A DNA stretch of 64,000 nucleotides from Streptomyces chumphonensis (GTDB lineage Bacteria; Actinomycetota; Actinomycetes; Streptomycetales; Streptomycetaceae): contig NZ_JACXYU010000008.1 of assembly GCF_014779715.1 (NCBI RefSeq), positions 1 through 64,000 of the forward strand. The letters run 5' to 3'. This document shows positions 1 to 7,307 of this stretch, piece after piece. The position numbers were made by a program, and so were the translations under genes. The notes beneath the pieces were generated by a model. That model ran no database searches. It was not told where the DNA came from and saw only the letters and a program-made list of their open reading frames with translations. Numbering within the stretch: position 1 is the stretch's first letter; each line of letters opens with the position of its first letter.

Positions 1-275
1 TCTTCGTCCTTGCCGTTTCCGGCCGGATTCGCATCCGAATTCCCCTGTCGGCGGGGCCCGCCTTCCGGCGTGACCGCTACTTTAGAGGATTTCCCGCACC
101 GCTCAAAATCGAGCGGATCCAGGGATATTCCGGCATGCCGAAACAGACCCCGGATGAGGGTTCACCGTGCTGGGTAGTGGTCGCCACCGAGTGGCAGAAG
201 TGCTGTCCGTCGACCGCAGTGGCCGTTGACAACCCGCAGAACTGTACGGAGCGGCCATGCCGGTGTCAACTCGCC
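1..275. other. No gene recognised at window start
   Basis: 275 bp with no convincing coding sequence. CCGCTC-AAAATC-GAGCGG (99-116) is a 6-bp inverted repeat that could be a terminator for a gene outside the window or a regulatory hairpin. Confidence 0.4.
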
Positions 276-779
276 TCAGGACAATCGCGTCTCGAGCCGT
301 TCCAACAGCCGAGTGAGGAGGTCCCCCAGGTGGGAGCGTTCCGGGCCGGAGAGGTCCTCGAGCAGCTCCTCCTCGAAGGAGGTCGCCTGGCGCATGACCT
401 GTAGCCACTTCTCGCGCCCTTCGTCCGTCAGTCCGATGATGACGCGGACACGGTTCTCCTCGTCGCGTTCCCGGGTGACGAGGCCTGTCGCCACCATGCG
501 GTCGACGCGATGGGTCATCGCCGCCGGAGTGAGGCCCAGGCGCTTGGCGAGGGTCCCCGGCCACAGCTGGTACGGCCGGCCGGCCATGACGAGCTCCTTC
601 AGGACCTCCCACTCCGCGCTGTTGAGCCCGAGGGTCGCCAACTGACGGTCGTACGCGACGCTCAGCCGCCGATCGAGCCGGCACAGGGCGTTGACCACGC
701 GCTCCACCTGCGGGTCCAGGTCACGGAACTCGCGCTGATAGATGGCGATCTGTTCGTCGAGCGGCGGAAGGTCGGGCAT
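276..779 (-). CDS. MarR-family transcriptional regulator
   Basis: A 167-residue winged-helix protein of the MarR family. The typical core is visible: a helical N-terminus, a helix-turn-helix around residues 55-90 (LAKRLGLTPAAMTHRVDRM) and a wing ending in VTRERDEENRV followed by LTDEGRE. The ATG at 779 is preferred over an in-frame TTG at 800, because the MPDLPPLDEQ stretch looks like a natural N-terminus. There is no Shine-Dalgarno sequence, and a CATACT box seven bases before the ATG suggests a leaderless message. It is divergent from the MFS exporter at 955 and probably represses it and itself. The ligand is unknown. Family assignment is secure; the target is inferred. Confidence 0.9.
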   Translation of the reverse strand: MPDLPPLDEQIAIYQREFRDLDPQVERVVNALCRLDRRLSVAYDRQLATLGLNSAEWEVLKELVMAGRPYQLWPGTLAKRLGLTPAAMTHRVDRMVATGLVTRERDEENRVRVIIGLTDEGREKWLQVMRQATSFEEELLEDLSGPERSHLGDLLTRLLERLETRLS

Positions 780-784
780 GGGGT

Positions 785-850
785 CGAGTATGCCACGCAA
801 TCGATTAGCGTCGAAGGCTTGACCTATGTACTCTTTAGCTTCGAATTCTT
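785..850. promoter_or_regulatory. Divergent promoter and putative MarR operator (11-bp direct repeats)
   Basis: Two near-identical elements, TTAGCGTCGAA (805-815) and TTAGCTTCGAA (835-845), sit 30 bp apart, about three helical turns. TTGACC (819-824) lies between them and could be the -35 box for the MFS gene, with a weak -10 at 842-847. On the minus strand TTCGAC-N17-CATACT points into the MarR gene. The position between regulator and exporter fits an autoregulatory operator. Confidence 0.45.
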
Positions 851-954
851 CAACCCTCAGCTCCGCTCGGTCTCACCGCCGACCGGGGCTGCCTGGTGTG
901 TGACGTCCTCACCTCCCGAGGACGCGCCCCCGACCACTCGACGACCTTGGGAAG

Positions 955-2280
955 GTGAGCGTGACCACCGCGACGGGCGCGACGCTGCGCCGGATTCAGC
1001 TCGGGAACGCGCTGAGCGCGTTCGGCAGCGGATTCACCGTGCCGTACCTCTTCATCTACGTGGCCGATGTGCGCGAGCTCGGCCCCTCCATGGCCGGCGC
1101 CGTGCTCGCGGTCTTCGCCGCGGCGGCACTGCTGGTGCTGCCGTTGGTGGGCAGGGTGATCGACCGGCGGGGGCCACTGCCCGTCGCCCTCACGGGCACG
1201 GGGGCCGCAGCCGTCGGGGCCTCGGGGTTCGGACTGACGGAACAGGCGGCGACGGTGCTCACCGCCGCGGCCGTCCTGGGTGCGGGCGTCGCGGTACTCC
1301 AGCCCGCACTGGCCACGATGATCGTCTGGTGCTCCACCACGGAGACCCGGTCGCGGGCCTTCGCTACGCAGTTCTTCCTCATCAACCTCGGCATGGGAGC
1401 CGGCGGGCTGTTGGGCGGGCTGATCGTCGACGAGCACGCCCCGGCCAGCTTCACCCTGCTCTTCAGCATTCAGGCCGTGATGTTCCTGGTGCTGGGCGGC
1501 GTCCTGTGGACCGTTCGGGTACCGCGTGCGCCGGTCTTGGGCGATCCCCCCACGGCAGACGGGCAGGCTCCTGCCGCGTCGGGGTGGCGCGCTCTGCTCG
1601 AGGACCGGGCGATGGTGCTGTTGGGCGTCCTGGGCTTCGTGCTGTTCTTCACCTGCTACGGCCAGTTCGAGTCGGGGCTGGCGGCCTACGGCGTCGAGGT
1701 CACCGGCATCTCGACGTCCACGCTGGGCCTCGCCCTCTTCGCCAACACCGTAGTGATCATGCTGGCCCAGTTCGTCGTGCTGCGGATGGTTCACGGGCGC
1801 CGACGCAGCCGGGTCGTAGCCCTCGTCGGCGTGGTGTGGGCGGTGGCGTGGCTGTCCGCCGGGGCCTCCGGGCTCGTGCCCCAGACTCCCGCGCTGGCCG
1901 TCACGTTGTTCATCAGCACGTACGCGTTGTTCGGCCTGGGCGAGGCCATGCTGTCGCCCACGGTGGCACCGCTCGTTGCCGACCTCGCACCGCAGCCGAT
2001 GGTCGGTCGGTACAACTCGGCGTTCGCGCTGGTCAAGCAGCTGGGCGTGGCAGTCGGTCCCGCGGTGGGTGGGCTTATGGCAGCTCAAGGGGCCTACCCG
2101 GCCTACATCGCCCTGCTGGTGATGTGCTCCCTGGGCATCGCGCTGCTGGCACTCCGCCTGGGTCGGCGGCTGACGCCGGTACAGGACGACCCGGCGCTGC
2201 GGGTCACGCAGGTCGTGCTGCGGTCCCCGCAGCCCGGTGGGCCGGGCCCCGCCGGTCAGCCGGTCGGCGTCACCGTGTGA
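955..2280 (+). CDS. MFS transporter
   Basis: A 441-residue membrane protein with about twelve hydrophobic segments, starting at GTG 955. After TM2 comes the MFS loop motif GRVIDRRGPLPV (around residues 65-77). An internal loop near residue 190 (PRAPVLGDPPTADG) separates the two six-helix bundles. It is probably a proton-driven exporter of a small hydrophobic compound. It is divergent from a MarR regulator, the classic drug-efflux arrangement. A downstream in-frame GTG at 961 is an alternative start. The substrate cannot be told from sequence. Confidence 0.88.
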   Translation: MSVTTATGATLRRIQLGNALSAFGSGFTVPYLFIYVADVRELGPSMAGAVLAVFAAAALLVLPLVGRVIDRRGPLPVALTGTGAAAVGASGFGLTEQAATVLTAAAVLGAGVAVLQPALATMIVWCSTTETRSRAFATQFFLINLGMGAGGLLGGLIVDEHAPASFTLLFSIQAVMFLVLGGVLWTVRVPRAPVLGDPPTADGQAPAASGWRALLEDRAMVLLGVLGFVLFFTCYGQFESGLAAYGVEVTGISTSTLGLALFANTVVIMLAQFVVLRMVHGRRRSRVVALVGVVWAVAWLSAGASGLVPQTPALAVTLFISTYALFGLGEAMLSPTVAPLVADLAPQPMVGRYNSAFALVKQLGVAVGPAVGGLMAAQGAYPAYIALLVMCSLGIALLALRLGRRLTPVQDDPALRVTQVVLRSPQPGGPGPAGQPVGVTV

Positions 2281-2292
2281 CCCGACGTCCGG

Positions 2293-4014
2293 TCAGGACG
2301 CGGTGGCCACCGACTCGACGGTGGGCAGCGTGAACTCGCACCAGACCGCCTTCCCGCCCCCCGGCGTGAGGCGGGCGCCCCAGGAGGCGGCGATCGTGGC
2401 GACGATGGAGATGCCGCGCCCGGTCTCGTCGACGGGCTCGGCCTGTCGGCGACGGGGAAGGTGGTCGTCCCCGTCGGTGACCTCGACGACGAGCCGGCGA
2501 TCGGTGCGCCGCAGGCGTAGCCGCATGGGCGGAACACCGTGCTGCAGGGAGTTGGCGACGAGTTCGCTCGCGGCCAGGACGCCGAGGTCGTGCAGCTCGC
2601 GCGGGAAGCGCCAGGAGGTCAGAACCCCCGAGGCGAAGGCGCGGGCACGCGGGGCCGCCTCCACGCCTCCGAGCAGGTCGAGTGCGGCGTTGCGGAAGAG
2701 CTCGGCGTGTTGGCCGTCGCGGCGGGGATTCTGGAAGACGAGCAGGGCGACGTCGTCGTCGTGCTCGGCCGTGATGCCGAGAGCCCGCAGCAGCCGGTCG
2801 CAGATGATCTCTGGCGATCCGGTCGCTCCGGCGAAGGCGCGTTCGAGCGCCGCGACGCCGACGTCGATGTCGGCGTCGCGGCGCTCGACGAGACCGTCGG
2901 TGTAGAGGACGGCTGTGGCACCCGCGGGGAATGGCATGGTGGCCGAGGTGTGCTGCCAGCCCTCGGTGCCCAGCGGCGGGCCCGTCGGCTCGTGGGCACT
3001 GTGGACGTGCCCGTCGGCGTCACGGACGAGAACGGGCAGGTGACCGGCGGACGCATAGGTGAGGAGCTCCTCGCCCGGATCGTGTACGGCGTAGAGGCAG
3101 GTCGCGATCTGCCCGGCATCGATGTCGGCGGCCAGCCCGTCCAGCAGTTGCATCACCTCGTGGGGCGGGAGGTCGAGCCGGGCGTAGGCGCGGACGGCGG
3201 TGCGCAGCTGACCCATCACGGCGGCGGCCCGGACCCCACGCCCCATCACGTCCCCGATGACGAGAGCGGTACGGCCGCCGCCGAGGGTGATGACGTCGTA
3301 CCAGTCGCCTCCGACGGCGGCCTCGGTGCCGCCGGGCCGATAGGTGGCGGCGACGCGGAGGTCGTCGGGCTGCTCCAGCTCCTGGGGCAGCAGGCTCCGC
3401 TGGAGGGTGACGGCCGCCTCGCGCTGCCTGGCCTCGCTGGCCCGCAGCCGTTCTGCGGATTCCACCTGATCGGTGACATCGGTTGCGAAGACGAGCACTC
3501 CGCGCCCCTCGCGCCCGCCTGCTCCGTGCGCGAGTTCGACCGGGGTACAGGTGAACGTGTAGAAGCTGTGCTTTCCCGCGCGTGCCGGAACGCGCCGCGA
3601 CTTGACGGTGCGCGGCTTCCCGCTCCGCAGCACCTGGTCCATCAGGGGCAGCAGGCCGAGTTCGACGAGCTCGGGCAGCGCTTCCTTGGCCCTCTCGCCG
3701 CGAGGCCGCTCCCCGAAGGCCCGAACGTAGGCGGCGTTGACGTAGCCGATGCGGTGATCGGCGCCCTGGACGAGGGCGACGAGAGCGGGCACCTGGCCCA
3801 GGAGGTCGTGCACGGACAGTGCGTCGAGGGGACCCACGGCCGGGCCGTCGGCGGGCGCGTCAGGGTCGGGGTCCGTGAGCTCGCCGCGGGCGGACGGCAC
3901 CTCGCGACCGGGGCGGCCGGAGGCGGGCACGGAGTCGGCGGACCGTGCGGCGCGCGCGACGGCGGAGCGTCGCGGCGTGCCGGGCAGTCGGGCGCTCCAG
4001 CGCGTGAAGTTCAC
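2293..4014 (-). CDS. PAS-SpoIIE phosphatase-HATPase (RsbU/RsbW-type) regulator
   Basis: A 573-residue cytoplasmic signalling protein. It has a disordered N-terminus, a PAS domain (about 65-190, containing DHRIGYVNAAYVRAFGERP), a PP2C/SpoIIE phosphatase domain (about 195-420; GGDWYDV and GDVMGRG carry the metal-binding aspartates) and a GHKL ATPase domain of anti-sigma type (about 435-570; ELVANSLQHG, DETGRGISI). Such proteins act in partner-switching pathways on anti-anti-sigma factors and SigB-like sigma factors; two SigB/F-type sigma genes lie about 31 kb away. The GTG at 4014 lacks a clear ribosome site, so the exact start is uncertain. It is convergent with the MFS gene, with only 12 bp between them. 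Confidence 0.9.
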   Translation of the reverse strand: MNFTRWSARLPGTPRRSAVARAARSADSVPASGRPGREVPSARGELTDPDPDAPADGPAVGPLDALSVHDLLGQVPALVALVQGADHRIGYVNAAYVRAFGERPRGERAKEALPELVELGLLPLMDQVLRSGKPRTVKSRRVPARAGKHSFYTFTCTPVELAHGAGGREGRGVLVFATDVTDQVESAERLRASEARQREAAVTLQRSLLPQELEQPDDLRVAATYRPGGTEAAVGGDWYDVITLGGGRTALVIGDVMGRGVRAAAVMGQLRTAVRAYARLDLPPHEVMQLLDGLAADIDAGQIATCLYAVHDPGEELLTYASAGHLPVLVRDADGHVHSAHEPTGPPLGTEGWQHTSATMPFPAGATAVLYTDGLVERRDADIDVGVAALERAFAGATGSPEIICDRLLRALGITAEHDDDVALLVFQNPRRDGQHAELFRNAALDLLGGVEAAPRARAFASGVLTSWRFPRELHDLGVLAASELVANSLQHGVPPMRLRLRRTDRRLVVEVTDGDDHLPRRRQAEPVDETGRGISIVATIAASWGARLTPGGGKAVWCEFTLPTVESVATAS

Positions 4015-4255
4015 TGCGGTTCAGATCCGATTCTGCTGAGACGGGTCGTACGGGTGCGGACGGTTGGGCAACGGGCCGAGCGGCCGGCCGTCCGGGTTGT
4101 TCCGTGGTCGGACGGGTGGAGGGGGTTCGATGCGGGTCGGGGACGGGTGGGCCGGTGATCAGGACGCTCCGGACGGAGCTCGTCGTGGTCACGCAATGAT
4201 GTCGTGGACCCACCCATCGTCACATGCCCAGTGTGGTCGACGGCACTGACATCCG

Positions 4256-5629
4256 TCACGGCTTGCCGGGGCGGTGCCCGTCACCAGCGGCGATCTCGAA
4301 CTCTGCACGGGGATGTTCCAGAGAGCCGAGGGAGACGATCTCCCTCTTGAAGAAGCCGGCGAGCGTCCATTCGGCCAGGACGCGCGCCTTCCGGTTGAAC
4401 GTCGGGACGCGGCTGAGGTGGTAGACGCGGTGCATGAACCAGGCGGGATACCCCTTGAGCCTGCGACCGTATACGCGCGCCACGCCTTTGTGCAGCCCCA
4501 GGGAGGCGACGGAACCGGCGTAGGCGTGACGGTAGGCGGTCTGCGGCCGGCCGTGCAGGACGGCGACGATGTTGTCGGCCAGGACGCGGGCCTGGCGTAC
4601 GGCGTGCTGGGCGTTGGGAGCGCACTCGACACCGGGTTCCTCCGCCGTGAGGTCGGGGACGGCGGCGGCGTCTCCGGCTGCCCAGGCGTGTTCGGCGCCT
4701 TCCACCTGGAGCGTCGCGGTGCAGCTGAGGCGTCCCCGCTCGGTGCGGGGCAGATCCGTGGCGGACACGATCGGGTGAGGCTTGACGCCCGCCGTCCACA
4801 CGAGCGTGCGGCAGGGGTGACGGGAGCCGTCGCTGAGGACGGCGACACGGTTCTCGCAGCTCTCCAGCCGGGTGTCGAGCCGGACGTCGATCGCTCGGGC
4901 GCGTAGCTCCCGCACCGCGTACCCGCCCATCTCGTCCCCCACTTCCGGGAGGATGCGGCCGGTGGCCTCGACCAGGATCCACTTGAGTTCCTCAGGCCGG
5001 AGGTTGTGGTAGTACCGGCAGGCGTAGCGGGCCATGTCCTCCAGTTCGGCCAGCGCCTCCACGCCGGCGTAGCCGCCGCCCACGAAGACGAAGGTCAGCG
5101 CGGCGTCCCGGATCTCGGGGTCCCGGGTCGAGGAAGCGATGTCCAGCTGCTCGAGGACGTGGTTGCGCAGGCCGATGGCCTCTTCGACGGTCTTGAAGCC
5201 GATACCGACGTCCGCCAGGCCGGGGACGGGCAGCGCGCGGGAGACGGAGCCGGGGGCGAGGACGAGTTCGTCGTAGTGCAGGCGGAGCGGACCGCCGCCT
5301 TCCTCGCCGGTCGCGGCGGTCTCGACGGTCGCGACGCGATCGGCGTGCTCGATCTGCCGGGCCTCCCCGACGATGATGCGGCAGTCCCGCAGGACCCGGC
5401 GGAGGGGGACGACGACGTGGCGGGGGGAGATGGAGCCGGCGCCGGCCTCGGGCAGGAAGGGCTGGTACGTCATGTAGGGCTCGGGGCTGACGACGGCGAT
5501 CTCCACGCCGCCCTTGCCCTCCCGCGCCCTCTTCAGTTCAATCTTCAACTTCTTCTGCAGGCGCAGCGCGGTGTACATGCCGACGTATCCGCCGCCGATC
5601 ACCAGAATGCGCACCGGTTCCTTCGCCAC
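4256..5629 (-). CDS. Type II NADH dehydrogenase (NAD(P)/FAD-dependent oxidoreductase)
   Basis: About 457 residues. Membrane-associated enzyme that oxidises NADH and passes electrons to quinone without pumping protons. The FAD-binding Rossmann motif VIGGGYVGMY is at the very N-terminus. The second dinucleotide motif, FVFVGGGYAGVEALAEL, is mid-protein, and the FAD-contacting AWAAGDAAAVPDL is near residue 310. The C-terminus has the amphipathic stretch seen in Ndh proteins. The ORF is open far upstream, but GTG 5629 is preferred: it is preceded by AGGGG at proper spacing and starts right before the Rossmann fold. It is divergent from the TetR gene at 5988. Confidence 0.87.
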   Translation of the reverse strand: MAKEPVRILVIGGGYVGMYTALRLQKKLKIELKRAREGKGGVEIAVVSPEPYMTYQPFLPEAGAGSISPRHVVVPLRRVLRDCRIIVGEARQIEHADRVATVETAATGEEGGGPLRLHYDELVLAPGSVSRALPVPGLADVGIGFKTVEEAIGLRNHVLEQLDIASSTRDPEIRDAALTFVFVGGGYAGVEALAELEDMARYACRYYHNLRPEELKWILVEATGRILPEVGDEMGGYAVRELRARAIDVRLDTRLESCENRVAVLSDGSRHPCRTLVWTAGVKPHPIVSATDLPRTERGRLSCTATLQVEGAEHAWAAGDAAAVPDLTAEEPGVECAPNAQHAVRQARVLADNIVAVLHGRPQTAYRHAYAGSVASLGLHKGVARVYGRRLKGYPAWFMHRVYHLSRVPTFNRKARVLAEWTLAGFFKREIVSLGSLEHPRAEFEIAAGDGHRPGKP

Positions 5630-5987
5630 CTGGGGCCCCTGTCCATGCGTCACCCGTCCATGACGCACCTGCCGAGCTGCGTTTGTCCACAGGGCTGCGT
5701 GATTTGTACGACGAGTGGACGCATGGGTCACCAGCCGGCAGCAGGCCCCATGGAGGTGGGAGAAAGCCAGGTCACCGGGGGTTCTCACGCGGTTACGCGG
5801 GGGGCCGACGCGGGCGCGTGGAGGGGGTCATCCGAATGAGCGGGTGGGCGAGGAGGTGCCCTCTTCTGTATTGACCTGGGCTCAACTATGTTCTTAGAGA
5901 GCCGGGCTGCCACGGGGAGTGACTGAACCCGGCAAGCAGGCGGGGAGTCTCCGGGGGGAGACTTCATATTTTCCGGGGGGAAGACAT
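5630..5987. other. 358-bp divergent intergenic region between ndh-type and tetR genes
   Basis: No gene is seen here. On the plus strand TTGACC (5871-5876) with TTAGAG 17 bases later (5894-5899) is a plausible promoter for the TetR gene. AGTCTCC-GGGG-GGAGACT (5946-5963) is a perfect 7-bp hairpin between that promoter and the TetR ribosome site (GGGGGGAAG, 5975-5983). It could be a TetR operator or a leader hairpin. Confidence 0.5.
5646..5667. promoter_or_regulatory. Inverted repeat upstream of NADH dehydrogenase gene
   Basis: TGCGTCA (5646-5652) and TGACGCA (5661-5667) form a perfect 7-bp inverted repeat with an 8-base spacer, 17-38 bp upstream of the NADH dehydrogenase start. A related GACGCATGGGTCACC lies near 5720. 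It looks like a repressor or activator site in the 5' leader. It does not match the TGTGA-type Rex consensus I know. Confidence 0.4.
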
Positions 5988-7061
5988 ATGCGTATTCAAG
6001 GTATGCACAGCGTCCAGGACGTGCACGGCGTCCACGGTGTGCACAGCGGTGACGGCGCCGAGGGCGCCCAGGACACTGCCGCGGAGCGGGGCGCCCGAAG
6101 CGCTGACGCCTCACGCGCGGCGCGAGGAGCCATGGCCGTCGTGCCGGCCGGGGACAGGAGCGAGGCGAGCGGTATGGGAGGGACCAGGCACCTCGACGGC
6201 GTCGCGACGGAGCCCGGTGCCCACGACCCCGACTCCGACGCGTCGCCCGGCGCCCCCGAGGGAGCTGGCCGGGCGGCTCCCCTGCGGGTCGACGCCCAAC
6301 GGAACCTGGAGCACGTGCTCCGGGCCGCGCGGGAGGTCTTCGGCGAGCTGGGCTACGGCGCTCCCATGGAGGACGTGGCGCGCCGCGCCCGGGTCGGGGT
6401 GGGCACGGTCTACCGTCGGTTCCCGAGCAAGCACGTCCTGGTCCGGCGGATCGCCGACGAGGAGACCGCACGACTGACCGAGCAGGCGAGGACGGCGCTG
6501 CGCCATGAGGGGGAGCCCTGGCCGGCGTTGGCACGGTTCTTGCGGACGTCGGCGGCGTCCGGCGCCGGGCGTCTGCTGCCTCCGGAGATACTCCGGGTCG
6601 GGGTCGAGCCGGCCCTCGGTTCCAGCTCGGTCGACGAGTCCGTCGGAGCAGGCGCCGGGGCGGACGGGGGCGCTCGCACGGGGCTCGCCGCCGCGCCGAA
6701 CCCGTCTCCGGGGGCGGACGAGGTACAGGACGAGCCCCGCGTGCCCCAGCAGCGTCGGCACCTATCGGCCGTCCAGGGCGGCGAGCCGTCCCTGGCCCTC
6801 ACGGGCGACAGGCACATACGCGAGGCCGACGAGCCCATCGCCGAGGCGAGCGGTTCGCTGGAACTGCTCAGCGTCGTGGGCGAGCTGGTGCGCCGGGCCC
6901 GCGAAGCGGGCGAGCTCCGAGCCGATGTGACGGTGGCCGACATGCTGCTCGTCATCGCCACGGCGGCGCCCGCCCTGCCGGACGCCGATCAGCAGCGGCA
7001 GGCATCCGATCGGCTGCTGGACATCCTGCTGGAAGGCCTGCGGTCCCGTCCGAGTGCCTGA
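5988..7061 (+). CDS. TetR-family regulator with long disordered N-terminus and insertion
   Basis: About 357 residues, far longer than the usual ~200. ATG 5988 follows a strong GGGGGGAAG site; an in-frame upstream start at 5919 lacks one. Roughly the first 100 residues are low complexity (repeated HSVQDVHGVHGVH). The TetR DNA-binding domain then begins (LEHVLRAAREVFGELGYG, with the HTH MEDVARRARVGVGTVYRRF). A second low-complexity insertion of about 80 residues (VDESVGAGAGADGGAR onward) interrupts the ligand domain before SLELLSVVGELVRRAREAGEL. It is divergent from NADH dehydrogenase, which it may control. The effector is unknown. Confidence 0.8.
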   Translation: MRIQGMHSVQDVHGVHGVHSGDGAEGAQDTAAERGARSADASRAARGAMAVVPAGDRSEASGMGGTRHLDGVATEPGAHDPDSDASPGAPEGAGRAAPLRVDAQRNLEHVLRAAREVFGELGYGAPMEDVARRARVGVGTVYRRFPSKHVLVRRIADEETARLTEQARTALRHEGEPWPALARFLRTSAASGAGRLLPPEILRVGVEPALGSSSVDESVGAGAGADGGARTGLAAAPNPSPGADEVQDEPRVPQQRRHLSAVQGGEPSLALTGDRHIREADEPIAEASGSLELLSVVGELVRRAREAGELRADVTVADMLLVIATAAPALPDADQQRQASDRLLDILLEGLRSRPSA

Positions 7062-7118
7062 CCCCGGGGCCGAGGGCCTGCCGTGGGCTACCGCCAGCCG
7101 TCGCTGGTCCGGAACGGT

Positions 7119-7151
7119 GGGCGTGGAGACGGACGGGGGCCCTCCACGCCC
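7119..7151 (+). terminator. Hairpin downstream of TetR gene
   Basis: GGGCGTGGAG (7119-7128) pairs perfectly with CTCCACGCCC (7142-7151) around a 13-base loop, 58 bp after the TetR stop. There is no T-tract, as is common in Streptomyces terminators. Confidence 0.55.
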
Positions 7152-7157
7152 GCACCA

Positions 7158-7181
7158 CGCCTCACCTGATCGGGTGAGGCG
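7158..7181. terminator. Second hairpin, 9-bp stem
   Basis: CGCCTCACC (7158-7166) and GGTGAGGCG (7173-7181) form a perfect 9-bp stem with a TGATCG loop just after the previous hairpin. It may be part of a tandem terminator, or an operator for the sigma-factor gene that starts at 7308. Confidence 0.45.
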
Positions 7182-7307
7182 GCAAGGCTCCCCTGTGCGA
7201 GAAGGCCCCGGTCGGGTGATTCCCCGTTCGGAGCAGCCTCTGGGGTCCTCCGGCGTGCCAGGCTGACCCGGTGTCGAGCTGGGTCAGGGCGTACGGGAGC
7301 TTCCGCG

